DNA of 38,188 bases from Linderina pennispora. Lineage: Eukaryota; Kickxellomycota; Kickxellomycetes; Kickxellales; Kickxellaceae. Where the stretch lies: assembly GCF_002104995.1 (NCBI RefSeq), contig NW_024468333.1:1-38188 (forward strand). The letters run 5' to 3'. This document shows positions 9,978 through 18,192 of the stretch, piece after piece. The notes beneath the pieces are model-generated. The model worked only from the letters and a program-made list of their open reading frames with translations. It had not been told where the DNA came from and did no database searches. The position numbers and the translations under genes were made by a program. Positions within the stretch are counted from its first letter, which is position 1. Each line of letters starts with the position of its first letter.

Positions 9978-11423
9978 TTACTCCTGCGCAGGCTGCTGGT
10001 CGTCGCCGACGTCAATGTCGTTGAGGCCCAGATCCTCGTTTTGTTCAAAGGTGCGCTCAAACTCCTCCTCCTTCATGTTGGGGTCGGGATCGGGGGCGTA
10101 GATGTTCTGGATGTACGAGTTGGCGACGGGGTCCTCGAGAACCAGCGTCAGCGGGAAGGTCTTGCCATCAGCGGCATCCTGCAGAAGCTGCAGGAAGGCG
10201 ACAAACTTTTGGCGGCGCTCGGCAGCCACCGAGTCGCCCTCCAGGAACGGCACCCGACGGTCCAGCTCATCGTGCACCTGGCGCAGCAGGCCCTCGACGG
10301 TGGTGAAGCGGCCGCCCAGGGTTCCGGGGATCAGGTCCAGATCGATCTCGGGGATAGACAGACCGCTGGTCTCGGACTTGAGGATGTCGCGCGACAGGTC
10401 CTCGCGGTCCTCGAGTGTCAGCGTGATGCGCTTGCCCTTGGCGCTGATGGCGCCGCCGCACTTGACCTCGTTGGACTTGTATCCGCAGATGTCGCAGGTG
10501 GTCGACATGATGATGACATCCTTGAAGTGCGGGATGTCGATCATCTGCATGCGCGTGTCGCACGGGGCATTGCACGACGAGCAGTTCGCAGGGAACGACA
10601 GGACCTCGTTGCTCTCGGAGGCCTCCTTGACAGCACGGATCACGCCCTTGGACGCCTCGGCCTCCTCGCGCATGTCGATGCGGGGGCCACGCGGCTGCTC
10701 CTGCTGCTCACCGTCGGCATCGGGGTTGACCATGCCGAGCTCGATCTCCTGCTCATGGGTGCGCTTGTACGTGTGCATGGTAAGCTTGGGGTCGACGTTG
10801 GGCACGCACAGGTTCTCGACGTACGAGTTGCCGGTAGGGTCGTCGAGCACCAGGGTGAACGCATGCTCGTGGTCCTCCCCATCCTCGGGCAGGGTCAGGG
10901 CGCCACGGAACTTGTCCAGAAGCTTCTCGATCGCCACATAGACCTCGGGCTGCTGCTCCTTGCGCTGCTCCAGACCGATGCTGAGGTCCTCGATGAACCG
11001 GTTGATAATGCCCTCGATGGTGGTCAGCGACGAGTGCTGGGCAGGCGGCGCAGCAAAGTCCATCTCGGGGATCGACACCGACGCGGTGCTGTTGCGCACA
11101 ATCTGGCGGTTGAGGTCACTCTTTGTGGTGCACTTGCACTCGTACCGGTGACCCTTCTCCTGCACGGCCTCGCCGCTCTGCACCTCGTTGTTCTTGAACC
11201 CGCAGTGAGCGCACTCGAAAGCCATCACAATGATTGACTTGAAGTGCGGGATGCGCGTCAGCAGCAGCCGTGTCACGCCGTTTTCGTGACACCGCATGCA
11301 CATGCTCTCGATTTCTGTCGCCGACACATTGGCGTCGAGGTCGGTGAACAGCTGCGTGCCAGCGTTGATCGTGGGCAGAGGCTGCTCGGGCTCTGTTGTC
11401 TTGCTCTGGTCCTGTGCGCTCAT
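9978..11423 (-). CDS. ZPR1: Zinc finger protein ZPR1
   Basis: 481 residues in one frame. It has two ZPR1 modules, each a CX2C-X25-CX2C zinc finger followed by an alpha/beta domain. The first finger uses C42, C45, C71 and C74 with TRIPHFKSIIVMAFECAHCG. The second uses C281, C284, C310 and C313 with IDIPHFKDVIIMSTTCDICG. The two halves also share SIPE-containing and LEDP/LDDP-containing segments, as in all ZPR1 proteins. ZPR1 binds eEF1A and acts as its folding chaperone; it also shuttles to the nucleus in growing cells. Length and architecture match yeast Zpr1. The MEA1-like gene lies 147 bases upstream on the same strand. Confidence 0.96.
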   Translation of the reverse strand: MSAQDQSKTTEPEQPLPTINAGTQLFTDLDANVSATEIESMCMRCHENGVTRLLLTRIPHFKSIIVMAFECAHCGFKNNEVQSGEAVQEKGHRYECKCTTKSDLNRQIVRNSTASVSIPEMDFAAPPAQHSSLTTIEGIINRFIEDLSIGLEQRKEQQPEVYVAIEKLLDKFRGALTLPEDGEDHEHAFTLVLDDPTGNSYVENLCVPNVDPKLTMHTYKRTHEQEIELGMVNPDADGEQQEQPRGPRIDMREEAEASKGVIRAVKEASESNEVLSFPANCSSCNAPCDTRMQMIDIPHFKDVIIMSTTCDICGYKSNEVKCGGAISAKGKRITLTLEDREDLSRDILKSETSGLSIPEIDLDLIPGTLGGRFTTVEGLLRQVHDELDRRVPFLEGDSVAAERRQKFVAFLQLLQDAADGKTFPLTLVLEDPVANSYIQNIYAPDPDPNMKEEEFERTFEQNEDLGLNDIDVGDDQQPAQE

Positions 11424-11570
11424 TTGGGCTGCTGGCTGCTGAAAAAATAAAAGTAAAAATGAATTTGGACAGCAAAGTGAGAAACAGGAGAAAAAATTTT
11501 TGCTGGCTTTCCAGAAGACCAGAATCCCTGCGCCGTGAATAGCTGGTGGAAATCCATAGAACGGCCCACT

Positions 11571-12179
11571 CTACCCGGCCTTCTCGCTGCCGCCAGCACC
11601 GTCGTCGCTGGGCTTGCGCCTGGGCATCCACGCGCCCTCAGGCACAATCTTGGCCCACTCGGGGATGCCATGATTACTAATGTGGATTCCGGCCATGATA
11701 CTCTTGATCTGGTCAATGTGGTCTGCCGCCATGCGTGTGCTGCGTGCGACATCCACCTCCAGCGGCCGGATCTGCCGGGCCATCTGCGGCAGCTGCTGGC
11801 CTGCTGCAGACGCCGGGCCCGCCCGCTCGTCTACTGCACCGCTGGTGTCGAGGTCAGAAAACAGCTCCTGGTGCATCCGTGCATCGATCTCGCGCTCAAT
11901 GCTGATGTCCAAGCCTGCCGAGTCTGCCGAGTCTGGCTCATCAGCATCGTCGCATTCGTCATCAAGAGGCACGTAACTGTCCTCGTCAACAAAGACCGGC
12001 TCATCAAAGTCCGAGTCCGAGTCCGAGTCTGAATCGCCGGCGCACTCGTCTTCCGAGCCACTACTATCTCGTGTTTCGGGTTTTGCTGTAGATTCAGCCT
12101 CTGTGCCGCTGTGGAGATCCTCTGGTGCTGGTGCTGGTGCTGCTGGCTCTTTTGTGCTCTGCTCGGCCTGCGGTGACAT
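11571..12179 (-). CDS. MEA1-like (male-enhanced antigen 1 family) acidic protein
   Basis: 202 residues from the ATG at 12177-12179. The N-terminal two thirds are disordered and acidic with Ser/Asp/Glu runs. The only ordered part is near the C-terminus: DHIDQIKSIMAGIHI then HGIPEWAKIVPEGAW. This resembles the conserved C-terminal box of MEA1 proteins (an IKxxMAG helix, a short loop, then PxWA and a W). The molecular function of the family is not well established. An in-frame upstream ATG at 12257 would add 26 residues, but 12179 sits better with the divergent pantothenate synthetase promoter. The frame is intact. The assignment is by motif recognition and should be checked with a profile search. 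Confidence 0.68.
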   Translation of the reverse strand: MSPQAEQSTKEPAAPAPAPEDLHSGTEAESTAKPETRDSSGSEDECAGDSDSDSDSDFDEPVFVDEDSYVPLDDECDDADEPDSADSAGLDISIEREIDARMHQELFSDLDTSGAVDERAGPASAAGQQLPQMARQIRPLEVDVARSTRMAADHIDQIKSIMAGIHISNHGIPEWAKIVPEGAWMPRRKPSDDGAGGSEKAG

Positions 12180-12393
12180 TGGAACCAGTGAAGGAAAAAT
12201 TAAAAAAGATAATCGGAACCCCAGTTCTGGGCCGGGCCAAAAAGGCATTGGCTCCATAGGCTTGCACCAACCCCGCTGCCGGTTTGTGGGAAGCTGGGTC
12301 CCTATCTCGCCACCCTTGCTTCTCTTCTCTGCTCCCAGCTCCTCCCGGCTTTATCACCGAGCTTTTGTTATCTACCCCCTGTCCTTCTCCAAC

Positions 12394-13302
12394 ATGGCCA
12401 ACATCGTCCAGGTCCTGCATACCGTCAAGGAAGTCCGCGAATGGCATGCGGCTCAGCGCCAGGCCAACAAAACGGTCGGCTTTGTGGCCACCATGGGCGC
12501 CCTGCACAGCGGGCACCTGAACCTGGTCCAGCAAGCATCGTGCGAATCCGGCTCGGTAATCGTCAGCATCTTTGTGAACCCCGCACAATTCGCGCCGCAC
12601 GAGGACCTGGATCAGTACCCGCGCACGCTCGACGCTGACGTGGCAAAGCTGACAGAGTTTGCCCAGACCGCCACAGGCCAGGCGTTTGCTGTGTTTGCTC
12701 CATCCGTCAGCGAGATGTACCCACGCGGAATCACCACTCACCGTGACCAGCAAAAGGGCACGTTCGTCGAGGTGCTTGGGCTCAGCGAGATGCTGGAGGG
12801 CGGCACGCGCCCGCATTTCTTCCGCGGCGTAGCCACGGTTGTCAGCAGGCTGTTCCATATCACCATGCCCGACAAGGCGTTCTTTGGCCAGAAGGACGTG
12901 CAGCAGTGCTGTGTGCTGCGCGCTATGGTGCGCGATCTGCATTTCCCTGTCGAGCTGCGTATCGGCGCGACTGTGCGCGACCCCACTGATGGCCTGGCAT
13001 TGAGCAGCCGCAATGTCTATCTGACGGAGGACCAGCGCAAGAGAGCCCCGGCTTTTTATCGCGGACTGTGCAAAGCCAAGGCGCTGTTCGAGTCTGGCGT
13101 GTTGGATCGCGATGAGCTTGTTGGTGCTGTCATCAAGGAGGCTGCCACGCAGGATCTTGAGATTGAGTACATCAGCCTCAGCGACCCAGATACCCTGGAG
13201 GAGGTCGACAGTGTCACTAGCTCAGGTGCTATCCTTTCGGGCGCCTGGAGAATGGGCACCACCCGCCTCATTGACAACATGCTCATCGGCTTCGAATTCT
13301 AG
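12394..13302 (+). CDS. PAN6: Pantothenate synthetase (pantoate-beta-alanine ligase)
   Basis: 302 residues starting MANIVQVLHTVKEVREW. The enzyme joins pantoate and beta-alanine with ATP to make pantothenate, the precursor of coenzyme A. Family motifs are intact: TMGALHSGH with the HxGH nucleotide site (38-41), SIFVNPAQF, the acidic DLDQYPRT, FFRGVATVV, FFGQKD (163-168), VRDPTDGLALSSRN (the KMSKS-like segment, about 194-207) and a C-terminal domain. An in-frame open stretch extends upstream to 12103 but overlaps the divergent MEA1-like gene and reads as leader sequence. I therefore chose the ATG at 12394, which matches the usual start of the family. No targeting signal is visible, so a cytosolic location is likely. 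Confidence 0.95.
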   Translation: MANIVQVLHTVKEVREWHAAQRQANKTVGFVATMGALHSGHLNLVQQASCESGSVIVSIFVNPAQFAPHEDLDQYPRTLDADVAKLTEFAQTATGQAFAVFAPSVSEMYPRGITTHRDQQKGTFVEVLGLSEMLEGGTRPHFFRGVATVVSRLFHITMPDKAFFGQKDVQQCCVLRAMVRDLHFPVELRIGATVRDPTDGLALSSRNVYLTEDQRKRAPAFYRGLCKAKALFESGVLDRDELVGAVIKEAATQDLEIEYISLSDPDTLEEVDSVTSSGAILSGAWRMGTTRLIDNMLIGFEF

Positions 13303-13570
13303 ACGCAATAAATGCCATTCTGCATGTGACTACCGTCTTCAGTACATTACATGCTTGAGTCGGTAGACACTGGCATAAGGCTTTGTGCCAAGCACTAAAC
13401 CCCGAGCCAGGTGTGCGATGATGGACGATCTGGCGCTGATTCGCATTACGATACTCAGCCTTGGATCTTTGAGGCGCACAATGGCCACTTGCCCCCTGGC
13501 GCATCGCTTTCATCATACTGTTGTGGTGTGGTGCTGGAGATGATAAAAGGCTGGCCCTTGGCATCCGTTG

Positions 13571-13657
<87 letters not shown>

Positions 13658-13837
13658 CTTGCTGAATAGAAACCTTCAAACCACCTTTTCACAACATTAC
13701 TACTCACACCAAACAACATCTGGGATTGCTAATCATAAGCACTCGGCCATAACGCATGCAGGTGTCGTAAAACACGAATTTGCTCACTTTGCGCTGGATA
13801 CATCAAAATACCGCATTTGCATTATTCGTAGCCAGAC
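13303..13837. other. Intergenic with a long dinucleotide tract
   Basis: Separates pantothenate synthetase from the first F-box-like gene. The main feature is the (TC)n tract at 13574-13654. Nothing else is recognisable; the flanks read as ordinary 3' and 5' untranslated DNA. Confidence 0.6.
13574..13654 (+). repeat. (TC)n microsatellite, about 40 units
   Basis: An uninterrupted 81-base TC/CT dinucleotide tract. It lies 183 bases upstream of the F-box-like gene start, so it may be in that gene's promoter. The true length may differ because such tracts assemble poorly. Confidence 0.97.
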
Positions 13838-15304
13838 ATGTCTTTTACGGCACTTCAATCCGCTGGGATAGCCGAGCCTATCTTTGCTCTTGTGTTCGAG
13901 GATTATCTTCGGAACCCCCTTTATTCTCACCATGACTACAACACCACGCTAGTGACCATGAGTGACGCGCTTCCCGAGGTTCGCACATCCATCTATGACG
14001 CATACCGACGCAAGGCGCTGATTTTCTACAAAGGTGAAGGCGTGGTCGACTCAAACCTGGAAAAAATCGATCTCATGGGTGAAGCTGATATTCAGATCGA
14101 ACAGCGCCGCCTAGCACGAGTCGATGAGGTCGTTATTAGCCTGTGCGAGGAGAACGTGTCCCTGCGAGACGCATACACGAGTTTGCTGTCGCTGGATCCG
14201 CTCAAAGCACCATGGACATCAGTTAAGACACTGAGCCTGTTTATTGACAGCGAGGAAGCTGACGATGGATTCCCAGCCGATCTCAATGCACAGCTAGCAG
14301 ATGCCTTTCCAAACCTTGAGACTGTAATCTTCAATAGCTCAGGCTTTCGTGTTGGTGAAGAGTTCTTTGTCAACGAGTTCTTGGTGCCATTCAAGGGGCA
14401 ACTGAAGAGTCTCTACCTCCTGCAGCATCTCACCCATGATGGTATGATATCATTACTTTTCTCGCCAGATAACTTTGACTACTCGCTGCTAGAAGGTCTT
14501 CGATCGCTTGTTGTCAGCAGGGATGCCATCCAAGGAAACTTTTCGGATCCCAACTTGCCACACGATTTTAGCCAAATAGCGCTTCAGCAGTTGCCAGAAA
14601 CATTGGATTACTTTGAGTTGGCGCAGTGGGGACACGGAGAGTTCGACTTTAGCGGGAACCTGAGCTTTGGCAATATCACAGTGTTGAACTTGGCCGGGGT
14701 TCTCGTCGAGCCCCATGCTGCTGACTGGATTGGTAACCTCCCTAGGCTCCGCCACCTTTCCATCGGTTTGTATTTTGAGTGTGATCCACTTATGATCCAC
14801 CCCTATAGAGCGCTGGCTGAGAGTGGCGACATTAGCAAGCCGCTTCATACGTGCCTCGAATATCTTGCAGTTTTTGACCATCGAGTGATGGGTGAGGGAC
14901 TGTACGATCTCGAGCAGTATCCATACGACCTTGAGGACAACGATGTCGCCAGTATTGCTGAGTTTGTGGTGCGCGTTCCCAGCCTCGTCACATTTGCAAC
15001 TAACCCATTTGTTTTGGAGGGGGTGAAACATATGGTCAATTTCTACATTGGTATCCCCTATAACAGCCCCTACACCAGGCACTGCAAGGACATCCATTTC
15101 AAAGAGATAGGATACGCTCGACAGGAGATTCGCAGATTTAGTAGCGAGTATGACTCGACTATATCAGACTTGGCGGATGGCAGCTACGAGTTTGATATTT
15201 CAGTACTAGCAGATAGCCCGAGCGGTGACTTGGGTATGTCAGAGCTGGAGTATGACACAAGCAAAGAGTATAGCTTTGACTGGGTGGCTGACTATTCCGA
15301 ATAA
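13838..15304 (+). CDS. F-box/LRR-like protein of unknown function
   Basis: 488 residues, one intact frame. No domain can be named with certainty. The N-terminus (about 1-75) has the helical layout of a degenerate F-box. The middle (about 140-400) has irregular leucine-rich strands such as FPNLETVIFNSSG, LEGLRSLVV, ITVLNLAGVLVE, LPRLRHLSI and LEYLAVFDH, which suggests a solenoid. The C-terminus is acidic and Asp/Ser/Tyr-rich. The next gene has a similar plan, so the two may be diverged members of one family. Codons are much less GC-ended than in the housekeeping neighbours, which fits a low-expression, fast-evolving gene. If it is an F-box protein it would select substrates for an SCF ubiquitin ligase; this is inference. 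Confidence 0.75.
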   Translation: MSFTALQSAGIAEPIFALVFEDYLRNPLYSHHDYNTTLVTMSDALPEVRTSIYDAYRRKALIFYKGEGVVDSNLEKIDLMGEADIQIEQRRLARVDEVVISLCEENVSLRDAYTSLLSLDPLKAPWTSVKTLSLFIDSEEADDGFPADLNAQLADAFPNLETVIFNSSGFRVGEEFFVNEFLVPFKGQLKSLYLLQHLTHDGMISLLFSPDNFDYSLLEGLRSLVVSRDAIQGNFSDPNLPHDFSQIALQQLPETLDYFELAQWGHGEFDFSGNLSFGNITVLNLAGVLVEPHAADWIGNLPRLRHLSIGLYFECDPLMIHPYRALAESGDISKPLHTCLEYLAVFDHRVMGEGLYDLEQYPYDLEDNDVASIAEFVVRVPSLVTFATNPFVLEGVKHMVNFYIGIPYNSPYTRHCKDIHFKEIGYARQEIRRFSSEYDSTISDLADGSYEFDISVLADSPSGDLGMSELEYDTSKEYSFDWVADYSE

Positions 15305-15560
15305 TATACTGGCTGCCATAGAGTCTACAGAATATAACCAACACTACCTTATGCACGGATACAGTATGAGCACTTCAGCTATATACATTGCTCTCCCTCG
15401 TTAGTCTACTCGACTGGATCAGGTGTCGATTATAATGTAGCCTGCACGACTGATGTTGTCCCCACAATGGCGTTTGGCTAGTTTATGAATGCGTCAAAAA
15501 GCCCCTGTAGCCTAAAAATAAATACCCTTTTGGACAGCATTCCTTTCCGGTATTCTTACT

Positions 15561-17456
15561 ATGACATCGGTCGCTCAGCAGATCCCGAGTATTATTCTTG
15601 AGAAGGTCATTGGCTATGCACTTTATGCAACAGGTGCCGCAGAGCCTCCTTACCACCACTGCATCTGTTTCCCATATCGCCATGCGGTGCTGCTGCTTGG
15701 CGTGTGTCGCTGGTGGAGGAGTTTGGCATTGAGCACTGTCTACTGCGAAGTATACTGGTGTAACGACCCTGAGTGCAGCCTCTGTGCAGGCTGCAGAAGG
15801 AACGGCTGCTCCTCACTTAGGACATTCGCGGATGCGCTAGGATCTGGGCATCTAGGCTTTGCAAGAATAGCAAAGATACACTGTCGGATCGAGGATATAG
15901 CAAGCGGTGCTGCTATCGATACTCTTAGAAATGCAGCATTTGCAGGGCTCGCTGTCCCTGGAGTGAGGAGCCTCGAGTTCCACTTCAGCAGCATCACCGA
16001 CCGTAGCAAGTTCATCTTGCTCAGCGAAACAGCACCTGCAGTACTGTTCTGCGACGAAATTCGGCGGATGTTCCCAGGTGCCCATAGCGTTGCGGTCTCA
16101 GATCTGGCATTCCAATACTGGCACTACCACGAGACTTTCATAAAGCGACTGCTCTCTGGGCTATTCGCCGGTATTCCTTCGGTGCACACAATCGGTGCCT
16201 ACCCTGCTCTTGACAAGGTGCTGTCAGTTAATCCTACCAGTATCCGTAGCTTATCGGTAGGAGGTGTATGGCCAACGGAACCGAAAATCGAGCTCATCCG
16301 TCGCCATTCAGAAACGCTCGAATACCTCTGTGTCTCGGATGATACACCTGAAGCTTTCCGCGACATTCTTGTCCGACATGACGGCAGGCCTATCGAATAT
16401 CCTCGTGTACGGACACTCATTCTAGATCTAGATACGCTCATGTATACCAGGAAGCAGGTGGTGTATCAGTCCCCTGAGGGAACGCCATTCCCGTCCCTCC
16501 AGCATCTTGTGTGCATTCCAGAGTACCCATTCGCAAACGACATTCTCTTCAGAGGAAACGAGGATAGGCTGGAGGTTGTCCGCATACATGTTACACCCCC
16601 GGTTATTAGGGCACTCACTCGCGACGGCGTAGCTAGAATCGGACGGTTCCCAGCACTGCATTTCGCGGAGGTGACCATGCTGGACACTGACAGCGACGAC
16701 TACATGCAGCTTGATCCTGACGGTTATGATAGCGATGATAGTGACAGTAGTTTCATATCTGCGTACCACTATCAGGGATATGAAAGTGACATGGCGCAGT
16801 TGATATTCAGCATGGGACAAAATGCTCGAATCGTCAAAAGCACCAATTACTTCACAGATTTCAGCTCCGTGCAGCTACAATATTCGGATATTGGGCGCTA
16901 TATCAAGGTTCTTGATATGAGATTCATTGGCTTTACTCTTGGCCAACAGCTCGAGCTAATCAAACACCTCACCTGCCTGACACACTTCGGTGCCAGTCTA
17001 CAAGTAACAGACGATCTACATGGTTACAGTATCCACCATATTAAATGCCGGGGACCATGCACGCAAAAACCTGGATATAGCGACAGAATCAGAAGCATGC
17101 GCGGCCGCTATTTACCTTACTTTGTCCGCGACCATCTGGGTCAACTATCCAGCGTGTTGTTTGATATCCAAGCACATTATGACATCCAGTACCCGGCTTC
17201 TGAGAGTCTTGTCCAGATATTCGGTGATATTTCCGGTAAGCAGGACCAGTGGGCACATCTAGCATCTTATGCCGTGCTTATGTTGCTTTGCCCCTCGCTG
17301 AACTCTGTTCAGGAATGCAAGAAGGGAACTGCTCTGCACCGCAAATCTGACACGCCCGATTTTGAATGGATGTTTGATAGACAGACAATGATGTGCTTTG
17401 ATTCCTTCTCCAGGGCCACTAAAAAAGTTCAAGAGTCAAGCAACACATCAAAGTAG
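15561..17456 (+). CDS. F-box-like/LRR-like protein of unknown function
   Basis: 631 residues, one intact frame. The N-terminus reads as an F-box-like helix pair: IPSIILEKVIGYAL and then LLLGVCRWWRSLALSTVYCEVYW, the usual 'VC+xW+xLA' second helix. A Cys-rich loop (CNDPECSLCAGCRRNGC) follows immediately and could bind metal. The rest has irregular leucine-rich repeats (VRSLEFHFSS, IRSLSVGGVW, IKVLDMRFIGF, LTCLTHFGAS). An Asp/Ser-rich acidic stretch is encoded around 16680-16760. Like its upstream neighbour it has weak codon bias. An SCF substrate-receptor role is inferred from the layout only. Confidence 0.75.
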   Translation: MTSVAQQIPSIILEKVIGYALYATGAAEPPYHHCICFPYRHAVLLLGVCRWWRSLALSTVYCEVYWCNDPECSLCAGCRRNGCSSLRTFADALGSGHLGFARIAKIHCRIEDIASGAAIDTLRNAAFAGLAVPGVRSLEFHFSSITDRSKFILLSETAPAVLFCDEIRRMFPGAHSVAVSDLAFQYWHYHETFIKRLLSGLFAGIPSVHTIGAYPALDKVLSVNPTSIRSLSVGGVWPTEPKIELIRRHSETLEYLCVSDDTPEAFRDILVRHDGRPIEYPRVRTLILDLDTLMYTRKQVVYQSPEGTPFPSLQHLVCIPEYPFANDILFRGNEDRLEVVRIHVTPPVIRALTRDGVARIGRFPALHFAEVTMLDTDSDDYMQLDPDGYDSDDSDSSFISAYHYQGYESDMAQLIFSMGQNARIVKSTNYFTDFSSVQLQYSDIGRYIKVLDMRFIGFTLGQQLELIKHLTCLTHFGASLQVTDDLHGYSIHHIKCRGPCTQKPGYSDRIRSMRGRYLPYFVRDHLGQLSSVLFDIQAHYDIQYPASESLVQIFGDISGKQDQWAHLASYAVLMLLCPSLNSVQECKKGTALHRKSDTPDFEWMFDRQTMMCFDSFSRATKKVQESSNTSK

Positions 17457-17543
17457 AAGCGAATATATTTAGAAATAAAGCTATTGCGGGTTTGCAGGTC
17501 TGCCGTCAGATGCACATGTAAACCGCTTGGGCTTGAATCGCTG

Positions 17544-18098
17544 TTAAATTCGTAGCAACAGCGGTCGCGACATGCACATCAGCCGAATTCCGCGGATGCA
17601 GTGTCCCAGTGGAAGGGTGCTTAGGACAACCATGGTCAGCGCTTGCACTGGTATCCACAACAGTAGATGCACCCGGATAATGATCTCGAGCGGTCCCAGG
17701 CCATAGATTGGTAGCAAGTCTGACGGCCATGTCAGCAGATGGGCTGAAACTACAAATACAAAAGGTAGGAGGACAAATAACTGCGGGGAAGACAACAGGA
17801 CTGACAGGACCACCAGCGGTATGAAGTGATGTCGGGATTTGCTTGTGTGCACTGAGTGCAAGTAGCGAGGCAGAATTAGTCCCCACAGTGCTATTGCCTG
17901 CCAAACCATGGTCCACACTTTGATTGAGAAATGCAGCTGCACCAGAACGATGAGCAGGGGTGTTTTGAAATGCGTAGTCGACAACAACAGGAAAATAGAC
18001 ACACTGATGTTAGTGCGCAGCAGTATTTGCCCCCTACTTGAGGATTCCTTTGGAGGAGAACCAGAACAAAATGGGTATGGTTTGGCGAAATGCAACAT
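17544..18098 (-). CDS. Possible multi-spanning membrane protein, unknown
   Basis: An open frame of 184 codons from the ATG at 18096-18098. It is markedly hydrophobic with about five possible membrane segments, for example SVSIFLLLSTTHF, PLLIVLVQLHFSI, FIPLVVLSVLLSS and LFVLLPFVFVVSAHLL. Charged residues cluster between them. No family is recognised. The opposite strand has no competing gene. Against it: there is no homology, the composition can arise by chance, and no clear TATA box is visible. It converges on the F-box-like gene, with stops about 90 bases apart. Confidence 0.4.
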   Translation of the reverse strand: MLHFAKPYPFCSGSPPKESSSRGQILLRTNISVSIFLLLSTTHFKTPLLIVLVQLHFSIKVWTMVWQAIALWGLILPRYLHSVHTSKSRHHFIPLVVLSVLLSSPQLFVLLPFVFVVSAHLLTWPSDLLPIYGLGPLEIIIRVHLLLWIPVQALTMVVLSTLPLGHCIRGIRLMCMSRPLLLRI

Positions 18099-18192
18099 AG
18101 TATATGAAACGGTTGTAAGATGCACAGCCCCTTCTTTAGTACTAGGCGTATGTTGAATCCTGTGGAATTAATGAAAGGCGTAGTATGAGGGT

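Noticed and set aside
9801-11237. A 478-codon open frame on the plus strand opposite ZPR1
   Set aside because: It is antisense to a complete, well-conserved ZPR1 and exists because GC-rich biased codons rarely create stops on the opposite strand. No domain is recognisable.
13574-13654. CRISPR-like or satellite array
   Set aside because: It is a simple dinucleotide microsatellite, without spacers or a longer repeat unit. No CRISPR array exists in the window.
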